Source: Achatina immaculata
Lineage: Eukaryota; Mollusca; Gastropoda; Stylommatophora; Achatinidae
Direction: 5' to 3'
NCBI GenBank assembly: GCA_009760885.1
Contig: CM019719.1
Location: 23,326,084-23,390,083 of the forward strand
Length of the DNA: 64,000 bases
Position 1 is the stretch's first letter; each line of letters starts with the position of its first letter. A program made the translations under genes and the position numbers. Positions 11,089-22,470 of the stretch are shown piece after piece. Below the pieces are notes generated by a model that was not told the origin of the DNA, did no database searches, and was given only the letters and a program-made list of their open reading frames with translations.

Positions 11089-11114
11089 CCTGACCGTGTT
11101 TCCTTCCCCATCTA

Positions 11115-11222
11115 TAGGAACCAGGTACCACTTTTCCACAACTGCAGGACTACTGCAGCTCTAGATGGATTCGAACTACCAACCTTCTTCGTGAAAGACG
11201 CGTACACTACCCACCTCGCTAC
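11115..11222 (-). mobile_element. SINE-1 copy (tRNA-derived)
   Basis: On the minus strand the head has box A (tagcgaggtgggtagtg) and box B (agttcgaatcca) with tRNA-like spacing, the best-preserved pol III promoter in the window. The body runs left towards the 42-bp array, and its end is not clear. Confidence 0.7.
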
Positions 11223-11732
11223 TCAGACGCCCTGAATGGTAGTGACACCTTCCTAGTCTTACAAAAGTTGCATTTCACAATATTTGTTTTTCTAAAGCAC
11301 CAACAGTTGTTTGACAAAACTCTCATTAAGTGACTACGTTTTCTTCTCCAGGTCGAGCTTCTGGGAGTTCATCTATGGCCACAGATAATCTAAATAAAAA
11401 TCGAAATTGTAATCCACAAAAATTGTACTAAGAATAACATTTTTCATAGCAAAAGATAAACTGAATAACAATTCCATGAAAACTAAAAGGAATAGAATCA
11501 AGTAGGAAACGAAAGATGCACTTAAAGATAAATGACAACAATTTCAAACATTAACAATGCTTAAATTATAAAATAATGATGACAGTAATATAAAATACAG
11601 TAATGTTTAGCCTAGAAAATAATCACGATGAGGACATCAAGAAGAAGAAGAAGAACATCAAAGATGTCGACAAAAAGCAGTGGAACATTCAAATATTCTA
11701 CAAATTTAACAACTAGAACATTATGATGTTTG
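11223..11732. other. Gene-free stretch
   Basis: AT-rich sequence with a short (GAA)n run at 11639-11656. Nothing else was recognised before the family A insertion. Confidence 0.3.
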
Positions 11733-11745
11733 TGCAATTAAAAAA

Positions 11746-13580
11746 ATAACGAGGAAAAATATAGCAAGATAAATAAAGAAATAAGACGCAAATGCAGAGA
11801 GGCAAAAGAAGTGTGGTTAAATGAACAGTGCAGACAAATAGAGGACTCTCATATTAAAGACAGCAAAAACATGCACAAACGAATTAATGAACTCACAGGC
11901 AGGAAAACAAAATATACCACAAGGTGCCTGAAATCGAAAGAAGGTAAAATGTTAATGGGAAAAGAAGACATTGTGGACAGGTGGACAGAGTATATCGGTG
12001 AGCTATATGGAGGAGAAAGACCAGAATTAACACCAGATACTGAAAACTGTGATGGACCACCAATACTTGAAGATGAAATCATAGATGCCATCAAACACAT
12101 GAAGAAAGGAAAAGCGACTGGGCCTGATAATATAACAATAGAAGAAATAGAGGCACTAGAGGAGACAGGAATAAAAATAATAACCAAGAATGACATTTAC
12201 AACAGTGGTTATATTCCCAGTGACCTGTTTAAATCCACGTTTATAGCACTACCAAAGAAACCAGGTGCAAAGGAATGTGATGACCACCGGACTATCAGCC
12301 TCTCATGTCACATAACGAAGCTACTTCTGAGCATAATTATGAGAAGAACAAGGAAAGAGATAAAAATGGAAATAGCAGATGAACAGTTTGGATTTGTTGA
12401 AGGAAAGGGAACACACAATGCCATTTATGCTTTACGAACACTAACAGAAAGAGCTTTAGAAGTACAGAAAGATCTCTACTTATGCTTCATTGATTACACC
12501 AAGGCATTTGACAAGGTGAAACATAATGAAATTATTAAAATGCTTGAAGACATCAATATAGACGGCAAAGACATGAGGATTGTAAAACATCTATTCTGGC
12601 AGCAAGAAGCAGCAGTTCGAGTTGAAAATGGGATTGGAAAATATCAACTTATAAAATAAGGGGTGCGACAAGGATGTGTAGGATGTGTACTATCTCCAGA
12701 CCTTTTTTCTCTGTATAGCGAGAATATTCTGAGAACAATCATCACAGAATCAGGCATAAAAATTGGAGGATACAATATTAACAACCTTCGATATGCTGAC
12801 GACACAGTACTGATAGCTGAGAGCCAACAAGACCTGCAAAATCTCTTGGATAAAGTGGCCAAAGAAAGTGAACAGAAAGGCCTTACTTTGAACATCAAAA
12901 AGACAGAGACTATGGTTATATCTAAGAAACAGAATCCACCAGCATGCAGTATTCAATTAAACGGAACTATTCTAAAGCAGGTGCAGAAATTCAAATACCT
13001 TGGAGCAGTAATAACTTCAGATGGGAAATGCAGAACAGAAATTAGGAACAGAATAGGCCAAGCAAAGACTGCATTTCAGAGAATGAGAAACATATTAGCT
13101 AACACATCTTTATCAATGAATGTTAGAAAACAAGTCCTAAAATGCTATATTGAACCTATCTTGTTATATGGAAGTGAATCATGGACAATAGGCGATTCTG
13201 CACAAAAATCATTGGAAGCAGCAGAAATGTGGTTTATTAGAAGAATGTTGCAAATCCCCTGGACAGCAAAAAAAATAAAAACTAATGAAGAATGTATGAG
13301 AAGAGCTAGAGAGACAAAAAACCTTGTGAAAAAGATAAGAGAGAGACAATGTACTTTCATAGGACATGCAATGAGAAGAGGGGGCATTGAAAATATTATA
13401 ACAACAGAAAAAATAGAAGGAAGAAGATCAAGAGGAAGACCAAGAGAAATGATACTGGACAGTCTGACGGGATGGTGTGAGAGGAGATCACCAACTGAAC
13501 TGATGGCCTGCATGAAGGATCGTGTACTATGGAGAAGCATAATAGCCAACGCCAATCGGCACGGCACATGATGATGATGA
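11746..13580 (+). mobile_element. Family A RTE-like non-LTR retrotransposon, longest copy, 5'-truncated, flanked by a 13-bp duplication
   Basis: The coding match runs from IRRKCREAK near 11781 through the reverse transcriptase ([50 protein letters not shown]) to the C-terminal end ([34 protein letters not shown]) and stop at 13571. The tail is (GAT)n. The flanks carry the duplication TGCAATTAAAAAA at 11733-11745 and 13581-13593. The endonuclease is missing through 5' truncation. The frame is continuous except for one premature TAA at 12657-12659, where the copy at 24235 has CAA, and it carries an in-frame 9-bp duplication at the GCV motif. The coding role is copying element RNA at the target site. 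Confidence 0.95.
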
Positions 13581-13593
13581 TGCAATTAAAAAA

Positions 13594-14030
13594 CGCATTT
13601 AATATTCATATATAAATAATATTTGTAAGCCCAACGACTTATTAAAGATAATTTTAAATGAATTTACTTAGAAATGACTAAATATGAGTATATTCTAGAA
13701 ACCTACCGTCAGAGTGACCGATTCTGGCTTAAGCCAGCGTCTTTATCACAAACGGAAACTTCACAAATTTTGTAAAGTGACAACAGGGAAATTCCAATGT
13801 TATTTACAGCTCAAGCGGCGGTGTTCACATTTCTTTGATTCAAAGCATCTTATTTTCATAGAGATAAACTACTAAAGCTGACAATATTGACCCCATTGAA
13901 ACAAAGTCCAGCTTCCACGAAATACTGCAAGAAATAGGCTGTCTTTAGCGACAGTCTAGGTATAATGGGGTGGCGATCGATGGTAATTTGGTCTACTTCG
14001 AAGGAAGTGGTCATGCAAATCCCCTTCTTC
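13594..14030. other. Gene-free stretch
   Basis: No coding or repeat signal was recognised between the family A copy and the SINE-2 tail. Confidence 0.3.
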
Positions 14031-14475
14031 TTCTTCTTCTTCTTCTTCTTCTTCTTCTTCATGTAACTGTGAGTTAGTGTTCTTTTCAGCCGATGCAGTG
14101 AAGATGTTTAGGCACAGCATCGTATCGGATTAGGAGTGGGTTATGGTAGACGTTTGTCCAATCCCTGGATGGAGCTGAAACGTAAGGGGTCGTGCAATGC
14201 TTCTTTAGCTGACCCCATCGTGATCCCTGTCCCATTAGCCAGGCTAGGCCTGTAACTGTGGGTAGCAACGGAGAAGTAAGACAGGGTCTGGGTAAGCATT
14301 GATTCGCCAGCATGTCAGCTGTGGGTAGCCAGCATGTCAGCTATGGGTAGCCAGCATGTCAGCTATGGGTAGCCAGCATGTCAGCTATGGGTAGCCAGCA
14401 TGTCAGCTATGGGTAGCCAGCATGTCAGCTATGAGTCGCTGATTGCCAAATCTTACGGCTGATTGCTTCGGAAAA
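14022..14475 (-). mobile_element. SINE-2 copy with amplified internal segment
   Basis: The minus strand starts near gatttggcaatcagcgactc. It passes through six copies of a 22-bp segment, then follows the SINE-2 body (agaccctgtcttacttctcc, gctaatgggacagggatc) and the 3' part (gcacgacccc, cgatacgatgctgtgcct), and ends in cagttaca plus a (GAA)n tail at 14022-14060. It matches the defined copy at 17263-17574. Confidence 0.8.
14310..14440. repeat. 22-bp minisatellite inside SINE-2, 6 copies
   Basis: The unit atgggtagccagcatgtcagct is tandemly repeated. Its reverse complement contains acccatagctgac, the sequence at the start of the SINE-2 body elsewhere, so the array arose inside the SINE. Confidence 0.9.
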
Positions 14476-14757
14476 TAGCAAAGAAAGCAGTTTAAATGTG
14501 AGAGAAGGCAAAACAACAAGAGAATGAATGAGTTTCGAACCACGGACACTGGTAGGACGAGCAACCGCCTAGCAGCCTGAAGACAACGCATTTTAAACTC
14601 AACCACTTTACATTTCGGAAAATTGATACATTTGAATCTATGACAGTGAGGATCACTAGCTTCATAAATTTGTTTTGAAGACAAACCAGAACTGGTCACA
14701 CTGAAGGGGTCAGACTATCCTGTTTCTGGTTTATAGTCGTCATTTTGGTATATTCAG

Positions 14758-14912
14758 TTGAGTAGGTACCGCAAGGGAATGGAAAAGTTGAGTAGGTACC
14801 TCAAGGGAATGGAAAAGTTGAGTAGGTACCTCAAGGGAATGGAAAAGTTGAGTAGTAGGTACCTCAAGGGAATGGAAAAGTTGAGTAGGTACCTCAAGGG
14901 AATGGAAAAGGA
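14758..14912. repeat. 30-bp minisatellite, 5 copies
   Basis: The unit ttgagtaggtacctcaaggg plus aatggaaaag occurs five times. One copy carries a 3-bp gta duplication. Confidence 0.95.
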
Positions 14913-14939
14913 CTTTATCATCATACTCGCTGTAAGCCT

Positions 14940-14995
14940 TTATTTTAGTTGTAATCTGTTATACTAACTGTAATCTGTCATACTAGCTGTAATCC
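14940..14995. repeat. Degenerate 'tactagctgtaatcc' repetition, left part
   Basis: Short imperfect copies of ctgtaatctgttatacta. The same motif resumes at 15230-15420, so the LINE end with its (TTAG)n tail appears to have been inserted into an older degenerate array. Confidence 0.6.
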
Positions 14996-14996
14996 A

Positions 14997-15035
<39 letters not shown>

Positions 15036-15104
15036 GTTCGTTCGTTCGTTCGTTCGTTAGTTAGTTAGCTAGTTAGCTAGTTAGTTAGTTAGTTAGTTAG
15101 TTAG

Positions 15105-15149
<45 letters not shown>

Positions 15150-15150
15150 G
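14997..15150. repeat. (TTAG)n microsatellite, the tail of a minus-strand LINE
   Basis: About 150 bp of ttag repeats with a ttcg-variant block in the middle. On the minus strand it directly follows the family H coding end, so it is best read as that element's 3' tail and not as telomeric DNA. Confidence 0.85.
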
Positions 15151-15230
15151 GGCCAAAGGCGGCGCATATGGCGGAGGACAAGGCTCTCCATGTCTGGCGA
15201 TTCCTTGCTACTTGTTTTAGATCTTCTAAT
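15150..15230 (-). mobile_element. Family H retrotransposon, short C-terminal end
   Basis: The minus strand encodes DLKQVARNRQTWRALSSAIC, then a few residues. This matches the ARDRxxWRxLVxALC end common to RTE-type ORFs, and an (AACT)n tail follows. Only about 80 bp remain. Confidence 0.65.
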
Positions 15231-15425
15231 TTATCATACTGGCTGTAATCCATTATACTAGCTGTAATATATCATACTGGATCCGTTACACTATCTGTAA
15301 TCCGTTATAGTAGTTGCAATCCGTTATACTAGATGAAATCCTTCAAACTACGAGTAGACGTATCCGTTATATAGCTGTAATGTGTTATAGTAGCTGTAAT
15401 CCATCAAATTAGACGTAAAATCATG
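15231..15425. repeat. Degenerate 'tactagctgtaatcc' repetition, right part
   Basis: Imperfect copies of an approximately 20-bp motif (gttatactagctgtaatcc) continue the pattern interrupted by the family H insertion. Confidence 0.6.
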
Positions 15426-16525
15426 CAACTTTTACCAGACGTCTCTCGTACTCGCTAAAATATAGTTACACTGATCTGGGTCTCTGGGACGGAACTTTTT
15501 GTCGACACACAACAAAGCTTTTACTTCAAAGATGAAAACCTCGCAACAACAATTTTAAGTCTTTAATTACTTTAAGTGAGGCAGGTAGAAAAAAAATCTT
15601 ATTTTTATAACAAGTTTTTGCTATTCGACAAAGATCACTGACTGAAGTTTAAAAAAAAATATATACGAGTAGTCATTTTACGGTTATTTCTTTTAATCAG
15701 GTAGCGCTTCGTTTTAACGTTAAAATAAATAGTGTAATAATTTTGTTAAAGATGTTAGAGATAAAGTGTTGTGATTGCTTTACTGCGGAGTTTGTACTTC
15801 TTAAACTGTCGGTACGGTTGTAATCCCTTGAGTTAGGTCGGCCCGGTGGTTGTAATTATAGCACTGACCACTCATAATTAAACCACTTTGTGGCTTGTAT
15901 CATGGTGGATAGTGGAGGACGCACGCTGTAAAATATCCCTGAATGGGAATCAATAACAGGCGTGGTTAGATTAACTGGCGATCAGAATTTCAAGGTCAGG
16001 TGACGTTTCATTGTTAGTTGTCTGATCTACTATGTATACATACAGCAAAATACCAGAGTGTAAAGAGAAATTTTTCCGGTGTGATTTTTTTCGGGCATCA
16101 CCCAGCAACTCTAACGAGGGTAATACCCAGATCGGATTTTCCCTCAAATAATTTATCAGTAAAACAACGCAAGTGCAAGTCAGAAGCATTTGTAAAAACC
16201 TTAGACACAAAGTTCCACTTAATCATTCGACGTCTCCTTTCTCGAATGGTAAGTTCACTTTGATGTTAGAATGTTTATTTTCTCACATTAGGTAAACAAT
16301 GAACTCATTTTTAGGTCAACACTGAACTCATTTTTTATACCTTGTGTGCTTGCTTATTTTGTTAACAATCACTCATTCATGTGCATGATTTACTCACAAA
16401 GAAGTCTTTTTACGAATTTGGATGTTGCGTTTTTATGAAGCATCGGATTACACAGATTTATGGCTGCTATATAGAATGTAAATGACGATAATGCTTGCCA
16501 CAATATTTGCTGTATATGCAGATCT
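15426..16525. other. Gene-free stretch
   Basis: No coding signal was recognised. A short direct duplication of caatgaactcattttt occurs at 16296-16335. A weak tRNA-head-like motif near 15840 (ggcccggtggttgtaatta) lacks a box B. Confidence 0.3.
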
Positions 16526-16529
16526 ATTT

Positions 16530-16706
16530 TACAAAAATTGAGGGAAGAAAAGACAGGGGAAGACAAAGAGAGAAGTTACTGGATGAGCTGTCAGTGTGGC
16601 TAGAAAGAAAGTCACCGGCGGATTTCATAATCAAGTCTAAAGACAGGGAATTGTGGAGAGAAATGATTGCCTACGCACAGCACTTGATTGATTGATTGGT
16701 ATATCT
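16530..16706 (+). mobile_element. Family B RTE-like retrotransposon, 3' end
   Basis: It encodes KIEGRKDRGRQREKLLDEL, then KSPADFIIKSKDRELWREM and IAYAQHLID followed by stop, with a (TTGA)n tail starting in the stop codon. The same end, more decayed, lies on the minus strand at 62276-62795. Only the last 57 or so codons are present. Confidence 0.8.
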
Positions 16707-17262
16707 AACGAATGATGAGGAAATTCTGGAAAGATGGATGAAATATTGCAGAGGAGTGTATGAAACAATCGACTGTGAAAGCAAAAATCAACAGTACGAA
16801 TTGATATTGAAGGAGAAAGAACCAGAACCGACGATTGAAGAAGTTTTATGGACAATAAAGAATCTGGAAAAAAATGGTAAATCACCAGGATGTGATGAGA
16901 TAACAGCTGAACTTATTAAAGCAGGAGAAAAGGAATGTGCAACAATCTATCATGCACTATGTAAAAAGATATGGCATTTAGGTATTTGGCCAAAAGAATG
17001 GAATAGAACTGTATTAATACCACTGCCAAAAAAGGGTAACCTGAAATTATGTACAAACTACAGAACCGTTGCATTGATTAGTCATGCCAGTACAATTCTA
17101 TTAAAAATCATAATTGGTAGACATCGTAAGAAAATAGAAGAAGAAGTCAATATGGTCCAAGCTGGTTTCAGGCAAGGAAGAGTATCAAGAGTTCATATAT
17201 TCAATATAAGGTTAATAATAGAGAAATGCAGAGAGTTTAATGTGAATTTATATTTATCTTTT

Positions 17263-17574
17263 GGGAGTGAAGACGCCCGATGAGGCAATTAGCCACCCAT
17301 AGCTGACCAAGACCCTGCCCCACCTCTCCGTGGTACCCCCAGTAACAGGCATAGCCTGACTAACGGGACAGGGATCGCCATAGTCCCCATGGTGGTGGAG
17401 TCTGCTAAAGACGCATTGGACACCTCCTGCTTTTTAGCTGTACTCCGGGACTGAAGAAGTAACCACCAAACACGCTCCCACGCCGATACGATGCTGTGCC
17501 TCAACATCTCTACAGCACCGGCTGCAAAGAACAACAGCTCGCAGTTACAAGGAGTCCGTACAAGTACAAGTACA
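17263..17574 (+). mobile_element. SINE-2, defined full insertion with 13-bp duplication
   Basis: The insertion interrupts the family F reverse transcriptase. The duplication ATATTTATCTTTT occurs at 17250-17262 and 17575-17587. The 312-bp element starts gggagtgaagacgcccgatg. It contains the shared body (catagctgaccaagaccctg, gactaacgggacagggatcg) and the 3' part (cgccgatacgatgctgtgcc), and ends in an ACAAGT-type tail after cagttacaag. Other copies: 6116, 14022, 28128, 60190 and 62040. Confidence 0.9.
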
Positions 17575-18408
17575 ATATTTATCTTTTTTGGATTAATCAA
17601 AGCCATTTGATTGTGTACAACACCAGAAACTTTGGGAAAAAAATGAAAAAAAAAAAAAAGGATTTCCAACACATTTTATACAATTAATATCACTTCTGTA
17701 TTTAGACCAACAAGCAGCAGTAAGAATAAATGATGAAACAACAACTTGGTTTGACATAAAACAAGGGGTCCGTCAGGGGTGCATATTGTCGCCTTACTTA
17801 TTTAACTTGTATACTGAAAATATAATGAGGAATGTTAGAGAAGATGTAGACAAAGAATATTACGATGCCATAACAATTGGAGGTTATGAAATACCAGAGA
17901 TTAGATATGCTGATGACACAGTAGTACTGTCCAAAAAAAGAAATTGAAAAACTAATTATGTCAGTCCGTAAGAACAGCAAAACCTCTATCTTAATGCGAA
18001 GAAAACTAAATTGATGACAACTGACAAAACAAATAAGGCAGCTGAAATATGTATCAATGAGGAAAAACAGGAAGAAGTGGAGAGTTTTGAATATCTTGGA
18101 TCACTGCTAACTAATAATGGAGACACAATGAGGGAAATTAAAAGGAGAACATCTATCGCTCTTCAGAAAGTAAAGCAACTCAAGAAACTGTGAAGAGGAA
18201 CAGACAGAACTACAAAAAAAAAATAAGATTTTAAAGGGCAAGCATCTTTCCCATCGCAACAGATGCCTGTGAGAACTGGACACTTAACAAAACAGCTGAG
18301 AAACATATAAATGCCTTTGAATGTAAATGCTATGTAAATGCTTCAAATATCATGGACACAAAAAACCCTAAATATATCCATAATTACAAGAACTTAATAT
18401 TGAAGAAG

Positions 18409-18736
18409 ATGGTGTTTGAAGAAGATGGTATTTTGGCAGAAATGCAAATGAAGCCACTGACAACAATTATTGAGGAAAGACGCTGGCGATGGTTGGGACA
18501 TGTGCTCCGAATGACTGACAACTCACTACCAAAAATAGCACTAAGATGGACACCACAGGGGAGCAGAAGTAAGGGTAGACCAAAAGAGACATGGAGAAGA
18601 ACAACAGAAAGGATGTTGAGCAATAGAGGGCTCACCTGGGCAAGAGCAGATAAAAAGGCGAAAGACAGGCATTTGTGGAAAACCCTTGCGGAAGCCCCAT
18701 GTGCCCTGGGCACTTAAGGTTCAGAGAGAGAGAGAG
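18409..18736 (+). mobile_element. Family D RTE-like retrotransposon, 5'-truncated insertion with 13-bp duplication
   Basis: The insertion lies in family F, between the two copies of AATATTGAAGAAG at 18396-18408 and 18737-18749. It encodes ERRWRWLGHVLRMTDNSLPK, SKGRPKETWRRTTERMLSN and DRHLWKTLAEAPCALGT with stop, then about 10 nt and a (GA)n tail. The arrangement is a textbook target-primed insertion truncated to 328 bp. Confidence 0.95.
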
Positions 18737-19017
18737 AATATTGAAGAAGGCTGGCTAGTAAAGAGGATTAAAAAGAGAAAACTTAAATATTTTGGACACA
18801 TTAAACGTCCTGAGAATTTAGAGAAGACAGTCTTGGAGGGATATATAATGAGAAAAAGAAAGAGAGGAAGACTAAGGCGAAGAAGGCTGCAAGACAACGT
18901 TGATGATCTGCGAATGGATGCATCAGTAACAGAGCATCTTGCTTACAACCGAGAGATCTACAGGAGAGCTGTTAGGGAGGGAAGGGACATGCAAATAACT
19001 GACTGAATGATGATTGT

Positions 19018-19382
19018 AGATTTTTAAATGGATTTTTCCTGTCTACATTTGTTTTTCTTAAATATTCCTTGTTTATAATGTTTGCTATCTATGGTATTCT
19101 TAACTTTCCTCTATAAAACGATATCTTTCTTGCCTCTAGCGATATCTATAATGATTTGTTGATTGTTCATGGCTTACTTCTTGTAGCATTTTATAACACT
19201 TTTTTATGTTAAGTGATAGATATGCATTGTTTCTCATTTGTTGAAAAGCTGTTTTGACTTGGCATATTCTATTATTGATTTTAGACGTGCATGTCCCATC
19301 TGATGTTACTCACTTGCCCAGATTTTTAAACATATACACTTGCCTCAAGGTTGTTCCTTGTACTTTAACATTGGTAATTTAA
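19018..19382. other. Gene-free stretch
   Basis: A T-rich, non-coding stretch. Parts such as tagcattttataacac and catctgatgttactcactt resemble minus-strand decayed reverse-transcriptase sequence (compare 9200-9370), but too weakly to call. Confidence 0.3.
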
Positions 19383-19562
19383 GTGGGTTCTTCTGTCATG
19401 ATTCTGTCATGATTCGGTCACAAGTGGGTTCTTCTGTCGTGATTTGGTCACTGTTTAAGTGGGTTCTTCTGTCATGATTTGGTCACTGTTTAAGTGGGTT
19501 CTTCTGTCATGATTTGGTCACTGTTTAAGTGGGTTCTTCTGTCATGATTTGGTCACTGTTTC
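19383..19562. repeat. 35-bp minisatellite, about 5 copies
   Basis: The unit aagtgggttcttctgtcatg plus atttggtcactgttt is repeated. The first copies are irregular. Confidence 0.9.
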
Positions 19563-21955
19563 TGTTTTCTTGCTATTTAACTCTTTCAGTCCAGAAACAG
19601 CACTGCATTCCACTGCATTATTTTATGTTCTTGCTTTTTGGCAGTTTTCTTCCGTTGTATTTTTTGGCCAGTAGCTCTACTCTCATATCTCCTGGCTCCA
19701 CAAGACGAACTGAGAGGACCTCCAGTAGCATTGGGTGGACCCTTTCGAGACAGGGGCCCGGCACTGCATCTGCCTGGTTAGTCTTCACAGGGCGAGCACC
19801 ATGTTTGAAAACTGCAGATAGAGACATTTCATTAGCGATAATGCGTGTTACCCTGATTTTTTAGATGTCCCTTTTGGCTGGGTACCTCCGACTTCAGCAC
19901 CTTTCCTTGCTAGGGCAGACTGTGGTCTTGCTCGGACTGCCATGAAGACAGTGGTGCAGGCTGGCCTGGCCAAAACGTTGTTTTCCAGCCTCTGATGGCT
20001 GTACTTAAGGCCCTTCTCCATGTCAAACGGTTTTCAGACAGTTCCACAAAGACACTCCAACTTTGGGATGAGGAATTTGATGAGTGCTTCAACGATATCA
20101 GTTCCCCGCAACCTATAGTCTACTGGCTCTATTTTGTTTACATCATTCTGATAGCCATTGTTGTAAAGACCTATAGCTTGTCACGTCTTGGATTCATTGG
20201 TTTCACTCCAGATTTTCCTCATCCCCGCAGACAATCTCCATGTCCTCATCCGTCCACCAACCTGACATTACATTTTACAAAAATAACAGTTACAATTAGT
20301 GTTGATTGCTACAAGTTTCTGGGCTACAGAAGTAGGTCAGAGTTCGTAAGCAAACATATCTATGAACCCTGTCTCACAAACACTATGTTAAGATAAGTGT
20401 GTTCTTAACACAGCTGTTCCCAGGGGGTTTATAAACTTGAGAATGAAGAAAATAAGAATGGAAATATCTTATGTGACCATAATCTTGTTTTATCCGGCCC
20501 ATAGATTACGACAGATTACATAAGCATGGAAGTGGTATATGTCACCTTGTTACTGGTTTCTTGGAAAATGTGTTAAATAAGATTGGAAGTACCCTATGTG
20601 ATTATGCTTTTGGTTTTCGTATAGGAAACTGTCAGAGATACTCATTATCTGCTGTTGCCGTTCCTGTCCTCTCCCTCTTCTCTTTCTATTTTTGTTTGTT
20701 TGTTTGTTAAACTGATCCAAACGCCACTGCTCATCTCTGTTCCAGTAGCACTAGTCATACTGCATTTTTTCATCAACTTTTTCTTTCTTAGAGCAAGAGG
20801 TCCTCCACTCGCTTTACAATCATTACCAACGGAAAGTTGATCACTGAACATAGAATGTTTATTATACTGTATGTACAATAAATCTTCCAGAATAATCGAT
20901 TGTCAAAGTTGTTTTTAATCACAATTTTTTTAAACCTTCCATAATTGTTTGCATAACTCATTAACAGCAATGGCAAGTGATTACCCATTTGATTTGTACA
21001 CTGTTTCATGTTTAAAGAATCTGGCAAGAAAGAGTGTAAACCACTTCTATGGCAAGCATTTGATGCTGAAAGTTTATAAGAAAACAAGGGAGTACTTTGT
21101 AACGAAAGTCAACTGTGAAATTTGCGTTAAAATAGAGCCTTATTATCGATAGTTTTTTTAAATTATAGCAGCGATGAATAATGATGTAATATCGGATAAA
21201 CACAAAGGGCGATATTTCGTGCTATTTTTAAACCACCGGAAAACACTTTTTTTTTTCTAATCTAAAAATAACATTTCCAGCAACGGAGATTCCCGAACTG
21301 ACAGCGTGTAAATACAAAAACGCTCGGATAAGCTGAGACACCTTCAGAAAGTTCTAGAGCTTATTCGTGGGGAACTACTTGTGATATATGAATTGTGCGT
21401 TCCCTATACTTAAACTCTTTTTTTTTCTTACCTTGTAGCTAGACACGGCTTTATTTTTATTTGAAGGAGGGGGTGAGTCAAACAAGGAGTAAACAAAATG
21501 GTCCAGGGTTTAGCGGGAAAGAAAGTTATTCAAGTTGTTAATAATTAAGAGCAACAATATTCACTGCCGAAGTTTTATTTATTTCTCTTTCTTTCTTTCT
21601 TTTTAAAAACCATTGCAGCTTCTGGAAGAGTTTTCTGCTGTCTTTATAATCGAAGCATGCGAACAAAAACGTGAAATAATATCGAGTGTTAACGCTAATT
21701 CTATAGGACATAAAACGAGAAACAGTATCAGGTAAGTGTTAAGGTTAATTCTGTAATCAACTAAAAAAAGGAATAATATCAAGTGAACTTTATGTTAATT
21801 CTATAAACACATAAAATAAGAAACAGAATAAAGTAAATGTTACTCTTAGCTCTAAAAAACACTTAAAACATTAAACAATTTAAAATGAGAGTTACTGTTT
21901 ATTCTATGGTTTGTTTGTTTGTTTTTAATCTTGGCAAAATACAGAAATACAAGTT
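19563..21955. other. Long stretch with no recognised gene
   Basis: Several frames of 60-133 codons overlap on both strands between 19529 and 20396, the most GC-rich part of this region. Two minus-strand segments (VKTNQADAVPGPCLERVHP near 19770, and ELSENRLTWRRALSTAI near 20030) look more protein-like than chance and could be an old transposon, but I recognise no family. The rest is AT-rich. Confidence 0.3.
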
Positions 21956-21964
21956 TTGTAGTTC

Positions 21965-22470
21965 TTTTATGTTTACAGGTCACTGCTATGACATGTTATA
22001 GGGATAGAACAGACACTAAGTACAAGTCACTGCTATAACATGTTACAGGGAGAGGACAGACACTAAGTACAAGTCACTGCTATAACATGTTACAGAGAAA
22101 GGACAGGCACTAAGTACAAGTCACTGCTATAACATGTTATGGGGAGAGGACAGACATTAAGTACAGGTAACTTCTATAACATGTTACAGGGAGAGGACAG
22201 ACACTAAGTACAGGTAACTTCTATAACATGTTACAGAAAGAGGACAGGCACTAAGTACAAGTCACTGCTATAACACGTTACGGGGAGAGGACAGACACTA
22301 AGTACAAGTCACTGCTATAACATGTTACAGAGAGAGGACAGACACTAAATACAAATCACTGCTATAACATGTTACAGGGAGAGGACAGACACTAAGTGCA
22401 GGTCACTTCTATAACATGTTACGGGGAGAGGACAGACACTAAGTGCAGGTCACTGTTATAACATGTTACA
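21965..22470. repeat. 47-bp minisatellite, about 11 copies
   Basis: The unit acaagtcactgctataacat and on (gttacagggagaggacagac) repeats every 47 bp (22021, 22068). aacatgtt within the unit is a short palindrome. Confidence 0.95.

Larger units (their letters stand above)
16699..19017 (+). mobile_element. Family F RTE-like retrotransposon, composite copy carrying two insertions
   Basis: Host sequence of a nest. The first part encodes LTNDEEILERWMKY through reverse transcriptase motifs (KNGKSPGCDEITAELIKAG, NYRTVALISHAS, MVQAGFRQGR). After a SINE-2 insertion at 17263-17574 it resumes (AAVRINDETTTWFDIKQGVR at 17718 on, IRYADDTVVLS). It continues with FEYLGSLLTNNGDTMREI, breaks at the family D insertion at 18409-18736, and ends with LVKRIKKRKLKYFGHIKR, KRGRLRRRRLQD and a TGAA-like tail near 19005. 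Several frameshifts are present, so it is inactive. Confidence 0.9.

Noticed and set aside
10638..11139. Open frames of 106-161 codons on both strands
   Set aside because: The 42-bp minisatellite unit is a multiple of three, which yields long low-complexity frames.
14997..15150. (TTAG)n as interstitial telomeric repeat
   Set aside because: The unit is TTAG, not TTAGGG, and it adjoins a LINE coding end in the position of a 3' tail.
19529..20396. Overlapping frames up to 133 codons in a GC-richer segment
   Set aside because: Some parts look protein-like on the minus strand, but no family could be named and frames break often, so it is only mentioned as unassigned sequence.
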